Of a stretch of 30,093 nt of DNA, positions 16,101 to 24,219 are shown piece after piece. The translations under genes and the position numbers were made by a program. A model generated the notes under the pieces. The model was given only the letters and a program-made list of their open reading frames with translations. It was not told where the DNA came from and searched no databases. The stretch spans positions 1 to 30,093 of the forward strand of contig CAVEVQ010000029.1 in the NCBI GenBank assembly GCA_963619325.1. Reading direction: 5' to 3'. The stretch is from UBA1181 sp963619325 (GTDB lineage Bacteria > Bacteroidota > Bacteroidia > Bacteroidales > Paludibacteraceae). Each line of letters opens with the position of its first letter. The stretch's first letter is position 1.

Positions 16101-17412
16101 TGTCTTGTCCTCCAATATCAAGGATGAAAGACACTTTGGAATCTAACTTATAGGCGGCGGTGTAGTGGGCGATGGTTTCTACCATTCCGAAATCTAATCC
16201 GAAGGCAGTTTTTATCAGTTCTTCTCCATATCCTGTAGAACAACCTGATTTCACGATTAGATTTTTCCCTTTAGCTTGTGCTTCTTGTAGCAATTGAGTA
16301 AGTCCCTCTTTGACAGTCTCTAACGGACGGCCTCCATTTTTTTTATAGAAAGTGAAGAAAATACGCTCCTGCTCATCCATGGCAATCACCTTGGTGGTGG
16401 TTGAGCCTGAATCGATGCCGATAAAGCAGTTCTCATTTGAGAGTTGCGCCATATCGACTTTCTCTATTTTATTATGGCTTTTCTCGTCAGACCATTGGCT
16501 GAAATCGTTCTCGTCTTTAAAGAGCGTTTGTAGTCCAGATTGGCGTATTGTGATTTTCTGACCTTGTTGGGAGAATTTCTTTAGTAAATCCTCTAAGGAG
16601 TTTGAAACGTTTTGTTTAAAATTGATTGAGAGCGAAGCTCCCCATGCGGGAACGACGGATGCGTTTGGATCAAGAATCACGTCCTTTTCATCCATGGACA
16701 GTTTCTTCATCAACAGATTCTTGAGGGCAGGGATGAAGGCGAAGGGGCCACCGCAGAGGAATAATTTAGGTAGAATATCGCAACCGTGAGAGAGTGCAGA
16801 AACGACCTGTGTAACCACTGCATTAAAAATAGAGGCAGCGATGTCCTCCCGACAAACGTTGAGTGCGATAAGATTCTGAATGTCAGTCTTCGAGAACACT
16901 CCGCAACGAGAGGCTATTGGGTGGATTGTCGTGGCTTTCTGGGCGAGATTGCTCAATTCTGAAACATTGACGTTGAGGATAGCCGCCATCTGGTCGATGA
17001 ATGCTCCTGTGCCACCAGCGCAGTTCCCGTTCATACGGATGTCTGGATGTAAATCTTTGTTGAAGAAGATCATCTTGCTGTCTTCTCCCCCTATGTCAAT
17101 AAGCGTCTTTGTATCGGGATATTTCTCTTCAATCACTTTCGTGGCGGCGACTACTTCTTGAACAAATGGTAGTTGGTAACGTTCTGAGATGCCCATTCCT
17201 GCCGATCCCGTGGTGCAGATTGAGGCCACTACGTTGCCCAATTTGTTCATCATCCGTTCGAGAGAAGAGAGAAGGGTGCCTGATATATCAGCGTGGTGGC
17301 GAGTGTAGTCTGTGTAAATGACATCACCTTTTTCGTCGGTTGCTACCAACTTTAGCGTCGTAGAGCCAGCATCCAGTCCGATACGGCACAGTTCTTTGTT
17401 GTTGAACGACAT
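13126..17412 (-). CDS. Giant acyl-CoA dehydratase activase-related protein (two ASKHA ATPase domains plus HgdB-like part)
   Basis: The 1428-residue protein fuses two BadF/BadG/HgdC-type ATPase domains with further activase-associated regions. Domain 1 begins GLDAGSTTLK (12-21) and has GNCAGGTGAF (C131) and ASRCGVF (C170). Domain 2 begins GIDSGSTTTK (332-341) and has NEACSSGCGSF (C457, C461) and GTRCTVF (C496). A cluster C622, C625, C629 (CVGCENNC) follows, then a DUF2229-like part and an HgdB-like C-terminal half with several cysteines. Relatives activate 2-hydroxyacyl-CoA dehydratases by ATP-driven electron transfer from a [4Fe-4S] cluster. No dehydratase subunits or ferredoxin lie nearby, so the partner is unknown. 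Such large fusions are common in anaerobes. It has its own -7 box at 17475-17482. Confidence 0.85.
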   Translation of the reverse strand: MSFNNKELCRIGLDAGSTTLKLVATDEKGDVIYTDYTRHHADISGTLLSSLERMMNKLGNVVASICTTGSAGMGISERYQLPFVQEVVAATKVIEEKYPDTKTLIDIGGEDSKMIFFNKDLHPDIRMNGNCAGGTGAFIDQMAAILNVNVSELSNLAQKATTIHPIASRCGVFSKTDIQNLIALNVCREDIAASIFNAVVTQVVSALSHGCDILPKLFLCGGPFAFIPALKNLLMKKLSMDEKDVILDPNASVVPAWGASLSINFKQNVSNSLEDLLKKFSQQGQKITIRQSGLQTLFKDENDFSQWSDEKSHNKIEKVDMAQLSNENCFIGIDSGSTTTKVIAMDEQERIFFTFYKKNGGRPLETVKEGLTQLLQEAQAKGKNLIVKSGCSTGYGEELIKTAFGLDFGMVETIAHYTAAYKLDSKVSFILDIGGQDMKAIFVENGAINRLEINEACSSGCGSFIDSFAKSLDCPITEFVERACRSKNPSDLGTRCTVFMNSKVKQCLREGAPLDDISAGLAYSVVKNCLYKVLKLKNMDELGEHIVLQGGTMRNKAVVRAFELSTGRTVSVSNYPELMGAYGAALFAKRRMESPNYDGQSQNTPLKSLVDLKEYTTEQMRCVGCENNCQILKNIFANGKTYYSGNKCEKIYTNKGERGRNAFNLSLNKAELAFKGNPKSIVQQPVVTLGIPRVLNMYENFPFWQALFSSCGIAVKKSARSTFKIYERGLSSVMADNICFPAKLVHGHILDLVDKKVDRIFYPYVVYESMEPNANNSYNCPVVSGYSDVIKSAINPKAKYNIPLDAPIINFKDTKLLMKGCRLYISQLLKDKYDEVIFQNAFEAALKAKEEFSKTLHDKAVHTLQRAKEEKRFVILLAGRPYHNDPLIQHKVSEIITSFGVDVITEDIIRGDSNEVKDAHIIPQWSYMNRIMRAAHWVATNDEPVHFVQLTSFGCGPDAFVVDEVSDLLKRGGKNLTLLKVDDVNNAGSLRLRIRSLIESLKFKSDVNGENVKFEFKTTPSYTEADRGRKILCTYFSEFHSPFIPPLFKLMGYEVENMPPSNADSAKYGLTYANNEVCYPATLVVGDCICALQSGKYDRNKITFAITQTGGQCRATNYIALIKKALLAAGYGDIPVISISIMNTINDQPGFKPDLKKAFKVTLYMLFYADAIAKMYYASAVREKKQGAASALKEEYLKRGVEVIEQKKTKELLRLLEEAAKRFDDITQTKAVPRIGIVGEIFIKYNSFGHQHIVDWLVKEGIEPVIPSLNEFFTQFFPNAKFNEKNYLDEKRSFFVKALTMLGKAYITHLEKKIDKAASKFRYYEKISNIDEEAKRASKIVSLAAQFGEGWLIPAELASFAERGINAAVSLQPFGCIANHIISKGIEKKIKDIYPNLNILFLDFDGGVSEVNVLNRLHFIAKAAKSNI

Positions 17413-17474
17413 ATATATTTCGTCTTAAATATTCTTCTTTTAATGAAATTTTCATGGCTCATAACAAGCAAACG

Positions 17475-17482
17475 CAAATTTA
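17475..17482 (-). promoter_or_regulatory. -7 box for the activase gene
   Basis: CAAATTTA on the top strand reads TAAATTTG on the bottom strand, a perfect TAnnTTTG about 62 bases before the activase start. No clear -33 element is visible. It suggests that the activase is not only read through from murI. Confidence 0.5.
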
Positions 17483-17533
17483 CGTTTTTTTCATGAATAA
17501 TAAGGTGCGATTTCTTTTTGCAAAATCGAGCTT

Positions 17534-18370
17534 TTATAGTTTTATGTGTTGAGCGGCTACATGTTGGTGCAAGAAAATTGTCGCGCTGTGTTGGAATTTT
17601 TCGGCAGATTCGGTGGTGTAGAAAAGACAACTTCTGTTTCTGGTGAGCAGTTGCTCTAAATCGGTATGTCTTTGCAGGTAGGTTTTCAGACTGTTTGCGA
17701 CAATGTCGCCCTGCAATACAGGCGTAACGTTCTCGGGAAGATATTTTTTGATTTTATGGAACAACAGCGGATAGTGGGTGCAACCTAGAATGACGGTGTC
17801 AATAAGAGGATCTTTCTCAAACAGTTGGTGGATGTATTTTCGCACGAAGTAGTCTGCTCCTTCTCCGTCGTATTCTTCGTTTTCGATGAGTGGCACCCAT
17901 AGCGGACAAGATTGACAGGTGACGGTCATCTCGGGGTAGAGTTTCTGTATCTCAAGTGGGTATGAGTTGGATTGTACAGTTCCAATAGTGGCGAAGATTC
18001 CGATGTGTTTGGTTTTGCTGACGTTGCCAATATGTTCTGCCGTTGGACGTATGATGCCTAACACGCGTCTGTCTGGATTCCACAAGGGGAGATCGTTGGT
18101 CTGTACGCTTTTCAATGCTTTGGCAGACGCGGTGTTGCATGCATAGATAACCAACGGACATCCCATAGCAAACAGTCGCTCTGTCGCTTGTCTTGTGAAC
18201 TCGTATACCACATCGAACGAACGGTTTCCGTAGGGTGCGCGGGCATTATCTCCTAAATAGACATAGTCATACTGGGGCAGATGTTCTCTGAGCTTCTCAA
18301 GAATGGTCAATCCGCCATATCCAGAGTCGAATAGTCCTATCGGGCCAGTAGTATTTGGGAAAAGTGGCAT
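17534..18370 (-). CDS. murI: Glutamate racemase
   Basis: MurI converts L-glutamate to the D-glutamate needed for peptidoglycan. The 278-residue protein has both catalytic cysteines in their motifs: C78 in VIYACNTASA and C197 in ILGCTHYPLL. It also has GLFDSGYGGL (12-21, D15) and LGDNARAPYG (39-48). The start codon overlaps the xseB stop by one base, so translation is coupled to xseB. A 121-base gap with a promoter separates it from the activase gene. The order porE-like, xseB, murI suggests an envelope-related transcript. Confidence 0.95.
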   Translation of the reverse strand: MPLFPNTTGPIGLFDSGYGGLTILEKLREHLPQYDYVYLGDNARAPYGNRSFDVVYEFTRQATERLFAMGCPLVIYACNTASAKALKSVQTNDLPLWNPDRRVLGIIRPTAEHIGNVSKTKHIGIFATIGTVQSNSYPLEIQKLYPEMTVTCQSCPLWVPLIENEEYDGEGADYFVRKYIHQLFEKDPLIDTVILGCTHYPLLFHKIKKYLPENVTPVLQGDIVANSLKTYLQRHTDLEQLLTRNRSCLFYTTESAEKFQHSATIFLHQHVAAQHIKL

Positions 18371-18579
18371 TAGGCTGTTTCGTTTTGATTGTCGTTCAGA
18401 ATGGATTTAACCGCCTCGTCGGTTTTGTAAAGTTGTTCTTTGCAATATTTGATGAGTTCGGTGGCTCGTTTTGCCTTTGTCGTGAGTTCGTCTACACCGA
18501 GTTCGTTGGCTTCCAGCTGTCGGAGTATTTCTTCTAACTCGGAAACTGCGGTGTTATAGTCTATCTTCTTCAATGCCAT
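18370..18579 (-). CDS. xseB: Exodeoxyribonuclease VII small subunit
   Basis: XseB is the small helical subunit that assembles around XseA to form exonuclease VII, which degrades single-stranded DNA. The 69-residue product has the typical length and pattern: YNTAVSELEEILRQLE, then LTTKAKRATELIKYC. Its stop overlaps the murI start by one base and its start lies 4 bases after the stop of the OmpA-family gene, so the three genes are almost certainly one transcript. xseA, often adjacent in relatives, is not in this window. Confidence 0.88.
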   Translation of the reverse strand: MALKKIDYNTAVSELEEILRQLEANELGVDELTTKAKRATELIKYCKEQLYKTDEAVKSILNDNQNETA

Positions 18580-18583
18580 GATG

Positions 18584-20590
18584 TTAGTACATTTTATAGG
18601 TGGTCTTCAACACGCGGAATTCTGTGCGTCTGTTGATTGAATCGACAATTTCTTTCTTTGAATCATCCGTCAACATATCGATGTAATCTTCGTTGAGTTC
18701 TTCTCCCACTTTCAGCCAATTATATTTTTTCTGGAGGTTCTTGTCTACGGTTACGGGTTGTGATTTTCCGTATCCTTTGGCAGTGAGTCGTTCTGATTCG
18801 ATTCCTTTTTTAATGAGGTAGTCGACAACCGATTGTGCTCGTTTACCAGAGAGTTGCAGATTGCCATCTGCCGATCCGATACGGTCTGTGTGGGCACCAA
18901 TCTCAATGGTGATGTTTGGGTTGTCGTTCAGAATCTTAACCAACTTGTCAAGCGCGGTGGACGATTCTGGTGTGAGCGTTGCCTTGGCAAATTCAAAGAA
19001 GATATTATCCAATCCGACGGGTTTGCTAAGCGATGCGAGGGTGAAGTGTATAGGGAAGGTCTTAGAGTCTTCCAAGTCAATGGTCTCTGCTTCTTGTTTC
19101 TGATTTAGAAAGCCACGACAGTTGCCCAACATCACATAGTGAACGTTTTTGTTGAGGCTGCACTTGAAAGATCCGTCTTTCTTGGACTTCAATTTCGTGT
19201 TTGTACCATCATCGCCGACTATGCGAACGGTGGCGTCTGAAATTGGCTCTCCACTCATGTCTGTTACTTTCCCATCAATGATGAACTCCACTGCGGGTAA
19301 CTCAAACTCATAGATTTTGTCGTATCCTTTCTTTTCACCTCGGTTGGACGAGAACATTCCTTTTTCTAATCCTGCTATGAATGAAATGCCGAAATCATCT
19401 CCGTTTGAGTTGATGGGATACATCATGTTGCTTACTACCCATGTTCCATCCTCCATTTCGTTGGCGTAGAAAATGTCTAACCCTCCGAACCCTGGATGCC
19501 CATTGGACGAGAAATAGAGGGTTCCGTCTTCTCGCATATAAGGGAACATTTCATCTCCTGGTGTGTTGATTTCTGGCCCTAAGTTGACGGGCGCGCCATA
19601 CTGGTTGCCGTTCTTCTCACTTCTCCAAATGTCTTTCCCTCCATATCCTCCAGGAAGGTCGGATACATAATATAGGTATTTCCCATCGGGCGACAAGGTT
19701 GGGTGCGCGAAGGTGACGGAACTGTCGGGGTAGAGTTTCACCTCGGTCACTTTCCCCCATTTTCCTCCTGAACGTGTGCAGGTGCAGATCTGTGCACCGC
19801 GACTTTCTCCTTTCTCAGAGTAGCATCGGGTGAAGAACATTTGCTTGCCATCCTCGCTGAATGAGACTGTTCCTTCGTCGAAGTCGGAGGTCATCTCTCC
19901 CTCTACTAATTCCAGATTGTCCCATTCGCCTAAGGAATTCCTTTTTGCCCAGTAGATGCTGTTGTTTCTCACTCCTGTTATCTTGCTGTTGTTTCCACCT
20001 ACTTCTTTATTCTCCCGGGTGGAGTTGAAATAGACGACATCGGGGTCGCCTCCAGGAAAGGATGGACAGAATTCCGTGCGTTTTGACGAGAAAAAGTCCG
20101 CTTTTGCCACTTTATATCGGGTAGGATTTTTACGCCATTCTTCAATCTCGATGGCTGATTGTTTTCCATTGATGGCACGCACGTCATCGGGATGTTTTTC
20201 AAGGTAGATGTCATACTGCGCAATCGCCTCCTTGCTTTTTTTGTTTTGCCTCAGAATGTTGGCGTAGTAAAGGTATACAGTGGAGTCCTTGTAGTTGTTG
20301 CGTAATGCGTTTGCGTATGCTCTTTCTGCCTTGTCTGTCTGGTTGATGAGACGGTAGCAATTCCCTAATTGGTATGCGCTGTAGGCTTTAAGTGGCTTCT
20401 CTTTGGCTTTCACCTTCGGATAGATTCGGCTGTAGAGAATCGATGCATTGTAATACTCGCCTACTTCATACTTCTTGTCGGCTTTTTTGAGTCGCTGTTT
20501 TGTTGAGCAACTTGAAAATCCGAATGTGAGAGATAGTAGCAGGATGAGTCTGATAATGCTACGCATGCTATATTTCGATTTTTTCATCAA
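18584..20590 (-). CDS. PorE-like lipoprotein (TPR, beta-propeller, CRD and OmpA domains)
   Basis: The 668-residue protein has a lipoprotein signal with lipid-accepting C28 (GFSSC). Mature domains in order are TPR-like helices (about 31-150), PD40/WD40-type propeller blades (about 170-430, with LSPDGKYLYYVSD and GGLDIFY motifs), a carboxypeptidase regulatory-like fold (about 433-500), and a C-terminal OmpA domain (about 525-668) whose AHTDRIGSADGNLQLSGKRA holds D569 and R584, the usual peptidoglycan ligands. This order is that of PorE of the Porphyromonas type IX secretion system, which anchors the machine to peptidoglycan. Many Bacteroidota have several such proteins, so a T9SS role is inference. 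No acidic surface-export signal follows the cysteine, which fits a periplasmic location. Confidence 0.82.
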   Translation of the reverse strand: MMKKSKYSMRSIIRLILLLSLTFGFSSCSTKQRLKKADKKYEVGEYYNASILYSRIYPKVKAKEKPLKAYSAYQLGNCYRLINQTDKAERAYANALRNNYKDSTVYLYYANILRQNKKSKEAIAQYDIYLEKHPDDVRAINGKQSAIEIEEWRKNPTRYKVAKADFFSSKRTEFCPSFPGGDPDVVYFNSTRENKEVGGNNSKITGVRNNSIYWAKRNSLGEWDNLELVEGEMTSDFDEGTVSFSEDGKQMFFTRCYSEKGESRGAQICTCTRSGGKWGKVTEVKLYPDSSVTFAHPTLSPDGKYLYYVSDLPGGYGGKDIWRSEKNGNQYGAPVNLGPEINTPGDEMFPYMREDGTLYFSSNGHPGFGGLDIFYANEMEDGTWVVSNMMYPINSNGDDFGISFIAGLEKGMFSSNRGEKKGYDKIYEFELPAVEFIIDGKVTDMSGEPISDATVRIVGDDGTNTKLKSKKDGSFKCSLNKNVHYVMLGNCRGFLNQKQEAETIDLEDSKTFPIHFTLASLSKPVGLDNIFFEFAKATLTPESSTALDKLVKILNDNPNITIEIGAHTDRIGSADGNLQLSGKRAQSVVDYLIKKGIESERLTAKGYGKSQPVTVDKNLQKKYNWLKVGEELNEDYIDMLTDDSKKEIVDSINRRTEFRVLKTTYKMY

Positions 20591-20680
20591 TGGAAATCTT
20601 CTGTCTTTTTTAAGCCTGTATTTGATTGTATAAAACGAGAACTTTGCGAAATTAGTGTGTTGTGGAATCGCTTTTCATTG

Positions 20681-21748
20681 TTATTCGTCAGCACTTTCAG
20701 ATTTCTCTGTCTCTTCGGCCAGCGGATTCCAACCTTGTGCCTTGAGATCCACTTCGTCGCCCTGGTGGGTGATTAGGCGGCAACCGAGCGACTCGTCTGT
20801 AGTGTGTCCGATAACATGAACGCCCTGCATTTTTTGCATCACGTCGTTCATCTCCAAAGGTACGGTGAAGAGTAGTTCGTAGTCTTCTCCTCCGTTGAGG
20901 GCGGCGGTCGTCGGACTGATGTTAAACTCTTCTGCCATCATTGATGTTTCGTAGTCAATAGGAATTCGATCTTCGTAGACACGACAACCTACGCCACTTT
21001 GTTTGCAGATGTGAAGTAGTTCGGATGACAATCCATCTGAAATATCCATCATTGCGTTTGGAACGATTCCCAGTTTTGCAAATTCTGCGATAATGTCTTT
21101 GCGCGCTTCAGGCTTCAATTGTCTTTCAAGAATGTATTCCTTGCCTGCCAAGTCGGGTTGCTGAAATTCATTGCCATCAAACACTTTGCGTTCGCGGTCA
21201 AGTAATAAAAAGCCCATGTAAGCGGCTCCCAGATCCCCCGTAACGCAGAAGAGATCGTTGTTCTTCGCTCCGTTGCGGCAAACAATCTTGTCTTTCTCTC
21301 CCTCGCCGATGCAAGTGATGCTGATGGTCAATCCTGTCATAGATGAGCAGGTGTCGCCTCCTACGAGGTCAACCCCGTATTTCTCGCACGCCAGTTTGAT
21401 CCCTGCGTAGAGTTCATCAATGTCTTCCAAGCAGAATCTCTTTGAGATACCCAACGAAACAGTGATTTGCTTAGGTTGACCGTTCATTGCGTAAATGTCT
21501 GAAAAATTGACAACTGCAGCCTTGTAGCCCAAGTGCATAAGTGGTGCATAGGTGAGATCAAAGTGTACGCCTTCGAGCAGCAAGTCGGTAGTAACCAATA
21601 CCTGCTTGTCTTTGTATTCTAAGATAGCCGCATCGTCGCCCACACCTTTGAGGGTGGATGCGTTCTTGATTTCAATGTTCTTTGTTAAGTGTTTGATGAG
21701 TCCGAACTCTCCTAACGTTGAAATTTCGGTTCTTCCTTCATTTGCCAT
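20681..21748 (-). CDS. thiL: Thiamine-phosphate kinase
   Basis: ThiL phosphorylates thiamine monophosphate to the active cofactor thiamine diphosphate. The 355-residue protein has the PurM-like ATP-binding fold and its metal-binding acidic motifs: GVGDDAA (35-41), VTTDLLLEGVHFD (52-64, D55), NFSDIYAMNG and LVGGDTCSS (128-136). A later ISDGLSSEL motif and a GGEDYELLF motif near the C-terminus complete the pattern. It is on the same strand as the preceding DUF3256-like gene (54 very A+T-rich bases apart) and 90 bases ahead of the PorE-like gene. No TPP riboswitch-like sequence is visible upstream. The 31 or so residues after the last core motif are poorly conserved and acidic. Confidence 0.93.
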   Translation of the reverse strand: MANEGRTEISTLGEFGLIKHLTKNIEIKNASTLKGVGDDAAILEYKDKQVLVTTDLLLEGVHFDLTYAPLMHLGYKAAVVNFSDIYAMNGQPKQITVSLGISKRFCLEDIDELYAGIKLACEKYGVDLVGGDTCSSMTGLTISITCIGEGEKDKIVCRNGAKNNDLFCVTGDLGAAYMGFLLLDRERKVFDGNEFQQPDLAGKEYILERQLKPEARKDIIAEFAKLGIVPNAMMDISDGLSSELLHICKQSGVGCRVYEDRIPIDYETSMMAEEFNISPTTAALNGGEDYELLFTVPLEMNDVMQKMQGVHVIGHTTDESLGCRLITHQGDEVDLKAQGWNPLAEETEKSESADE

Positions 21749-21802
21749 ATTTTATATATATTATGTCTATTTATATCTATATATATTAGAAAATTAACGA
21801 TT

Positions 21803-22465
21803 CTATTCTTGTGGTATATCCGATAGGAATTCGCCATCCACGAAGAGAATGATAATGTCGTTTTTCTTCCAATACTTTTTATATTTTTTCGCCCGCTGCT
21901 CGTCTAAAAACAGTGGAGTGTTATTGCTGACTATGAATTTATTTTCGTTAGGTAGTTTATAATTGATTAATTCCATCTCTAATTTATCTGCAAACTCCTC
22001 GGGTTTCAATCCGTCTTTTTTGAGTGAGTCTGCTATCACGAAGTCGGTGACTTTTATTTGAGGGAGGGGTACGCTATGATATTTGTAGGGATTTGAAGTG
22101 GTATCTTCTCTCACTACTTTGACGATGGCATCGCAAAGAGGAGCGCAGATATTCCAGCACATTGCAAAATAGTTTCCTTTTTTGCTATTCCATTTTTTCA
22201 GAGTGAATGTTCCTTGCTTTGAGGTTTGTATTTTCAGATAACTGTCTTTTTCGTAATCAAGTATGCTGACGGTTGCTCCTCCTTTGAGTGTCAGTGTGTT
22301 GCCCTTCCCAGAAATGTATTTTTCCAAAAGTGCCGCCCTAGTGTCTGTGTTGATTTGAAGTTGTTGCTTCAATTGTTGGACAAAAAACTGCTCCATAGTC
22401 AGCTGGGCTTGCAGGGGGCAAACATACGATAGGATAAGTGAGATTATGAAAATAAGTTTCTTCAT
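21803..22465 (-). CDS. Probable DUF3256-type exported protein
   Basis: The 220-residue product starts with a classical signal peptide (MKKLIFIISLILSYVCPLQAQ, cleavage likely near residue 21) and has no membrane segment after it. The body resembles Bacteroidales DUF3256 proteins by pattern: an early MEQFFVQQL helix, then TLTLKGGATVSILDYEKD, a strand-rich middle with a Cys-containing segment that ends DAIVKVVRED, and a final PLFLDEQRAKKY. The function of that family is unknown; a periplasmic location is likely. The start at 22465 is preferred over an in-frame ATG 48 bases upstream because it begins the signal peptide. A possible -7 box (TATTTTTG) lies at 22543-22550 on this strand. Family assignment is tentative. 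Confidence 0.65.
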   Translation of the reverse strand: MKKLIFIISLILSYVCPLQAQLTMEQFFVQQLKQQLQINTDTRAALLEKYISGKGNTLTLKGGATVSILDYEKDSYLKIQTSKQGTFTLKKWNSKKGNYFAMCWNICAPLCDAIVKVVREDTTSNPYKYHSVPLPQIKVTDFVIADSLKKDGLKPEEFADKLEMELINYKLPNENKFIVSNNTPLFLDEQRAKKYKKYWKKNDIIILFVDGEFLSDIPQE

Positions 22466-22542
22466 GCACTTTCTTTTAGATTTTTGCAAATAATCACATA
22501 AGTGAACGACCATTCAAGGGCTGAGTTCACAAGGCGAATTTA

Positions 22543-22550
22543 CAAAAATA
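22543..22550 (-). promoter_or_regulatory. Possible -7 box for the DUF3256-like gene and thiL
   Basis: CAAAAATA on the top strand reads TATTTTTG on the bottom strand, matching TAnnTTTG, about 78 bases before the start at 22465. No convincing -33 element is seen. Confidence 0.35.
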
Positions 22551-22575
22551 TATTCAAAAACAGATTCATTATGAG

Positions 22576-23478
22576 TCAGCCCCGCAGAGCTCCAAATGTC
22601 AGAAGTGCGACACCTATCAGTATTCCGCAGAGCAAAATGCCTTTTATCTTTAAATTCTTCTCTTTCAGTAAAATAGCGCCATATAAGAACGGAACGACGG
22701 CTCCAGACCTGCGAATGGTTGAAACAATGGATATGAGCGCGCTATGGTCGGAAAGTGCCCAATAGTAGACATAATCCGCCAACATTAAGAAGAGGGATAT
22801 GCCGATGATGCTCCATCGCCAATTGAAAGGCGATGTTTTGCGGTGCGGATACCAAACAAGAAGGAGGACTACGCCCATCACGAATGCCTGATAGATAGAG
22901 CTATAGACTTGTACGGCAATACGGTCGTATTGGTGCATAAGGTGTTTGTCGTAGAGTCCGCTGGCCGCTCCTAAAAGGGTTGCCAAGATGATGAGCCAGA
23001 TCCAATGGTTGCGTTTCCACGACACGCCTTCTTTGTGTCCAGCGAGTGAGAACAGATAGAAGGAGGTGATAGTGATCGCAATTCCTAAAAACTGTAGGGG
23101 GGTCAACGATTCTGAGAATATGACGAGTGCGCCAACGACTGTCCACACGGGTTGTGTAGCTCGTATAGGCGAATAGATGGTGATAGGAATGTTTTTCATT
23201 CCGAAGTAGGCGCATGTCCATGAGCCTAACACCAACACGGCTTTTATGAAGATGAAAAGGTGTGTGTTCCAATCAATTGAAGGCACATAGAAATGCGCTG
23301 CGGTCATTGTTTCTGGCGAAATCTTTGATAAGATGATAGGAATCAGAAAAATAATCGCTGAAATGACCACCGAGGAGGTCAGAACTGGTATAACCGCATT
23401 CCCTTTTAAAGATATTTTCTTGAAGACATCATAAATGCCCAATAAAAGGGCGGATAACAGTGCTAAAAGAACCCACAT
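22576..23478 (-). CDS. EamA-family (DMT superfamily) transporter
   Basis: The 300-residue protein is hydrophobic throughout, with about ten predicted membrane helices arranged as two EamA repeats. The first half contains YSPIRATQPVWTVVGALVIFSESLT (split around residue 110). The second half contains ISIVSTIRRSGAVVPFLYGAILLKE. Both show the conserved sequence that ends each EamA repeat, in which a helix is followed by an acidic residue such as FSE or LKE. DMT exporters move amino acids, nucleotide sugars or other metabolites; the substrate is unknown. It begins 20 bases after the stop of the YciO-like gene, so the two are probably co-transcribed. Confidence 0.85.
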   Translation of the reverse strand: MWVLLALLSALLLGIYDVFKKISLKGNAVIPVLTSSVVISAIIFLIPIILSKISPETMTAAHFYVPSIDWNTHLFIFIKAVLVLGSWTCAYFGMKNIPITIYSPIRATQPVWTVVGALVIFSESLTPLQFLGIAITITSFYLFSLAGHKEGVSWKRNHWIWLIILATLLGAASGLYDKHLMHQYDRIAVQVYSSIYQAFVMGVVLLLVWYPHRKTSPFNWRWSIIGISLFLMLADYVYYWALSDHSALISIVSTIRRSGAVVPFLYGAILLKEKNLKIKGILLCGILIGVALLTFGALRG

Positions 23479-23498
23479 AAAAACCTATGCTCCGATAT

Positions 23499-24110
23499 TT
23501 ACCAAATCAGTTCACCTTTGCCTTGACGGACGACAACAGGTTCGTCGCCTGTGCAGTCAACGATCGTGGAAGGGTCGAGTGCGCCATATCCTCCATTGAT
23601 AACGACATCCGCGATGCCTTCGTAACGTTCGTGGATCAGTTCCGGGTCTGTGAAATATTCAAGGATATCGTCATCCTCGTCGCGCACGGAGGTAGAGAGG
23701 ATAGGATTGCCTAACCCTTTTACGAGTTCAAGAACAATGTTATTGTCGGGTACGCGGATTCCAACGGTCTTTTTGTTGCGAAAAAGTTTTGGCAGGTTGT
23801 TATTGCCGTTGAGAATGAAAGTGAAGGGACCCGGCAGGTTTTTCTTCATCAACTTGAATGTGTCGTTATCCACTTTTGCGTATTGGCTGATATTGCTGAG
23901 GTCGTGGCAGATGAAAGAGAGGTTGGCTTTGCGAACATCAATTTTCTTATGTCGGCATATTCTCTCAACTGCTTTCGTGTTGAAGATATCGCAGCCCAAA
24001 CCGTAGATAGTGTCGGTGGGATAGACGATCAATCCACCGTCGCGAAGAAATTGCACCACTTTGTCTATTTCTCGTGGGTTCGGGTTTTCCGGATAAATTC
24101 TGATAAGCAT
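23499..24110 (-). CDS. YciO/Sua5/YrdC family protein
   Basis: The 203-residue protein has the YrdC fold: GGLIVYPTDTIYGLGCDIF near the N-terminus, GPFTFIL and VGIRVPDN in the middle, and a late IVDCTGDEPVVVRQGKG. Family members bind ATP and double-stranded RNA; Sua5/TsaC makes the threonylcarbamoyl-AMP used for the t6A37 modification of tRNA. The N-terminus (MLIRIYPENPNPREIDKVV) is closer to the YciO branch, whose contribution to t6A is less clear. The start at 24110 is chosen over an upstream ATG at 24158 because a perfect -7 box (24156-24163) overlaps that codon. Confidence 0.85.
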   Translation of the reverse strand: MLIRIYPENPNPREIDKVVQFLRDGGLIVYPTDTIYGLGCDIFNTKAVERICRHKKIDVRKANLSFICHDLSNISQYAKVDNDTFKLMKKNLPGPFTFILNGNNNLPKLFRNKKTVGIRVPDNNIVLELVKGLGNPILSTSVRDEDDDILEYFTDPELIHERYEGIADVVINGGYGALDPSTIVDCTGDEPVVVRQGKGELIW

Positions 24111-24155
24111 AAATTTCGCATTATGGGCGCAGAGGATGCGCTGACGTTGATTCTG

Positions 24156-24163
24156 CAAAGATA
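24156..24163 (-). promoter_or_regulatory. -7 box for the yciO-like and EamA genes
   Basis: CAAAGATA on the top strand reads TATCTTTG on the bottom strand, identical to the thrC and CDCL -7 boxes, about 46 bases before the start at 24110. Confidence 0.65.
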
Positions 24164-24219
24164 ATGAATTGTCAAAGAATCTTTTTACTTTGCGCGAAAC
24201 AATCGAAAAATAGGTATAA

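Noticed and set aside
21749..21802. TPP riboswitch ahead of thiL
   Set aside because: The spacer is too short and A+T-rich and lacks the conserved CTGAGA and ACCTGATC-like elements.
24111..24158. Upstream ATG that would lengthen the YciO-like protein by 16 residues
   Set aside because: The codon overlaps the -7 box at 24156-24163, so it would lie upstream of the transcription start.
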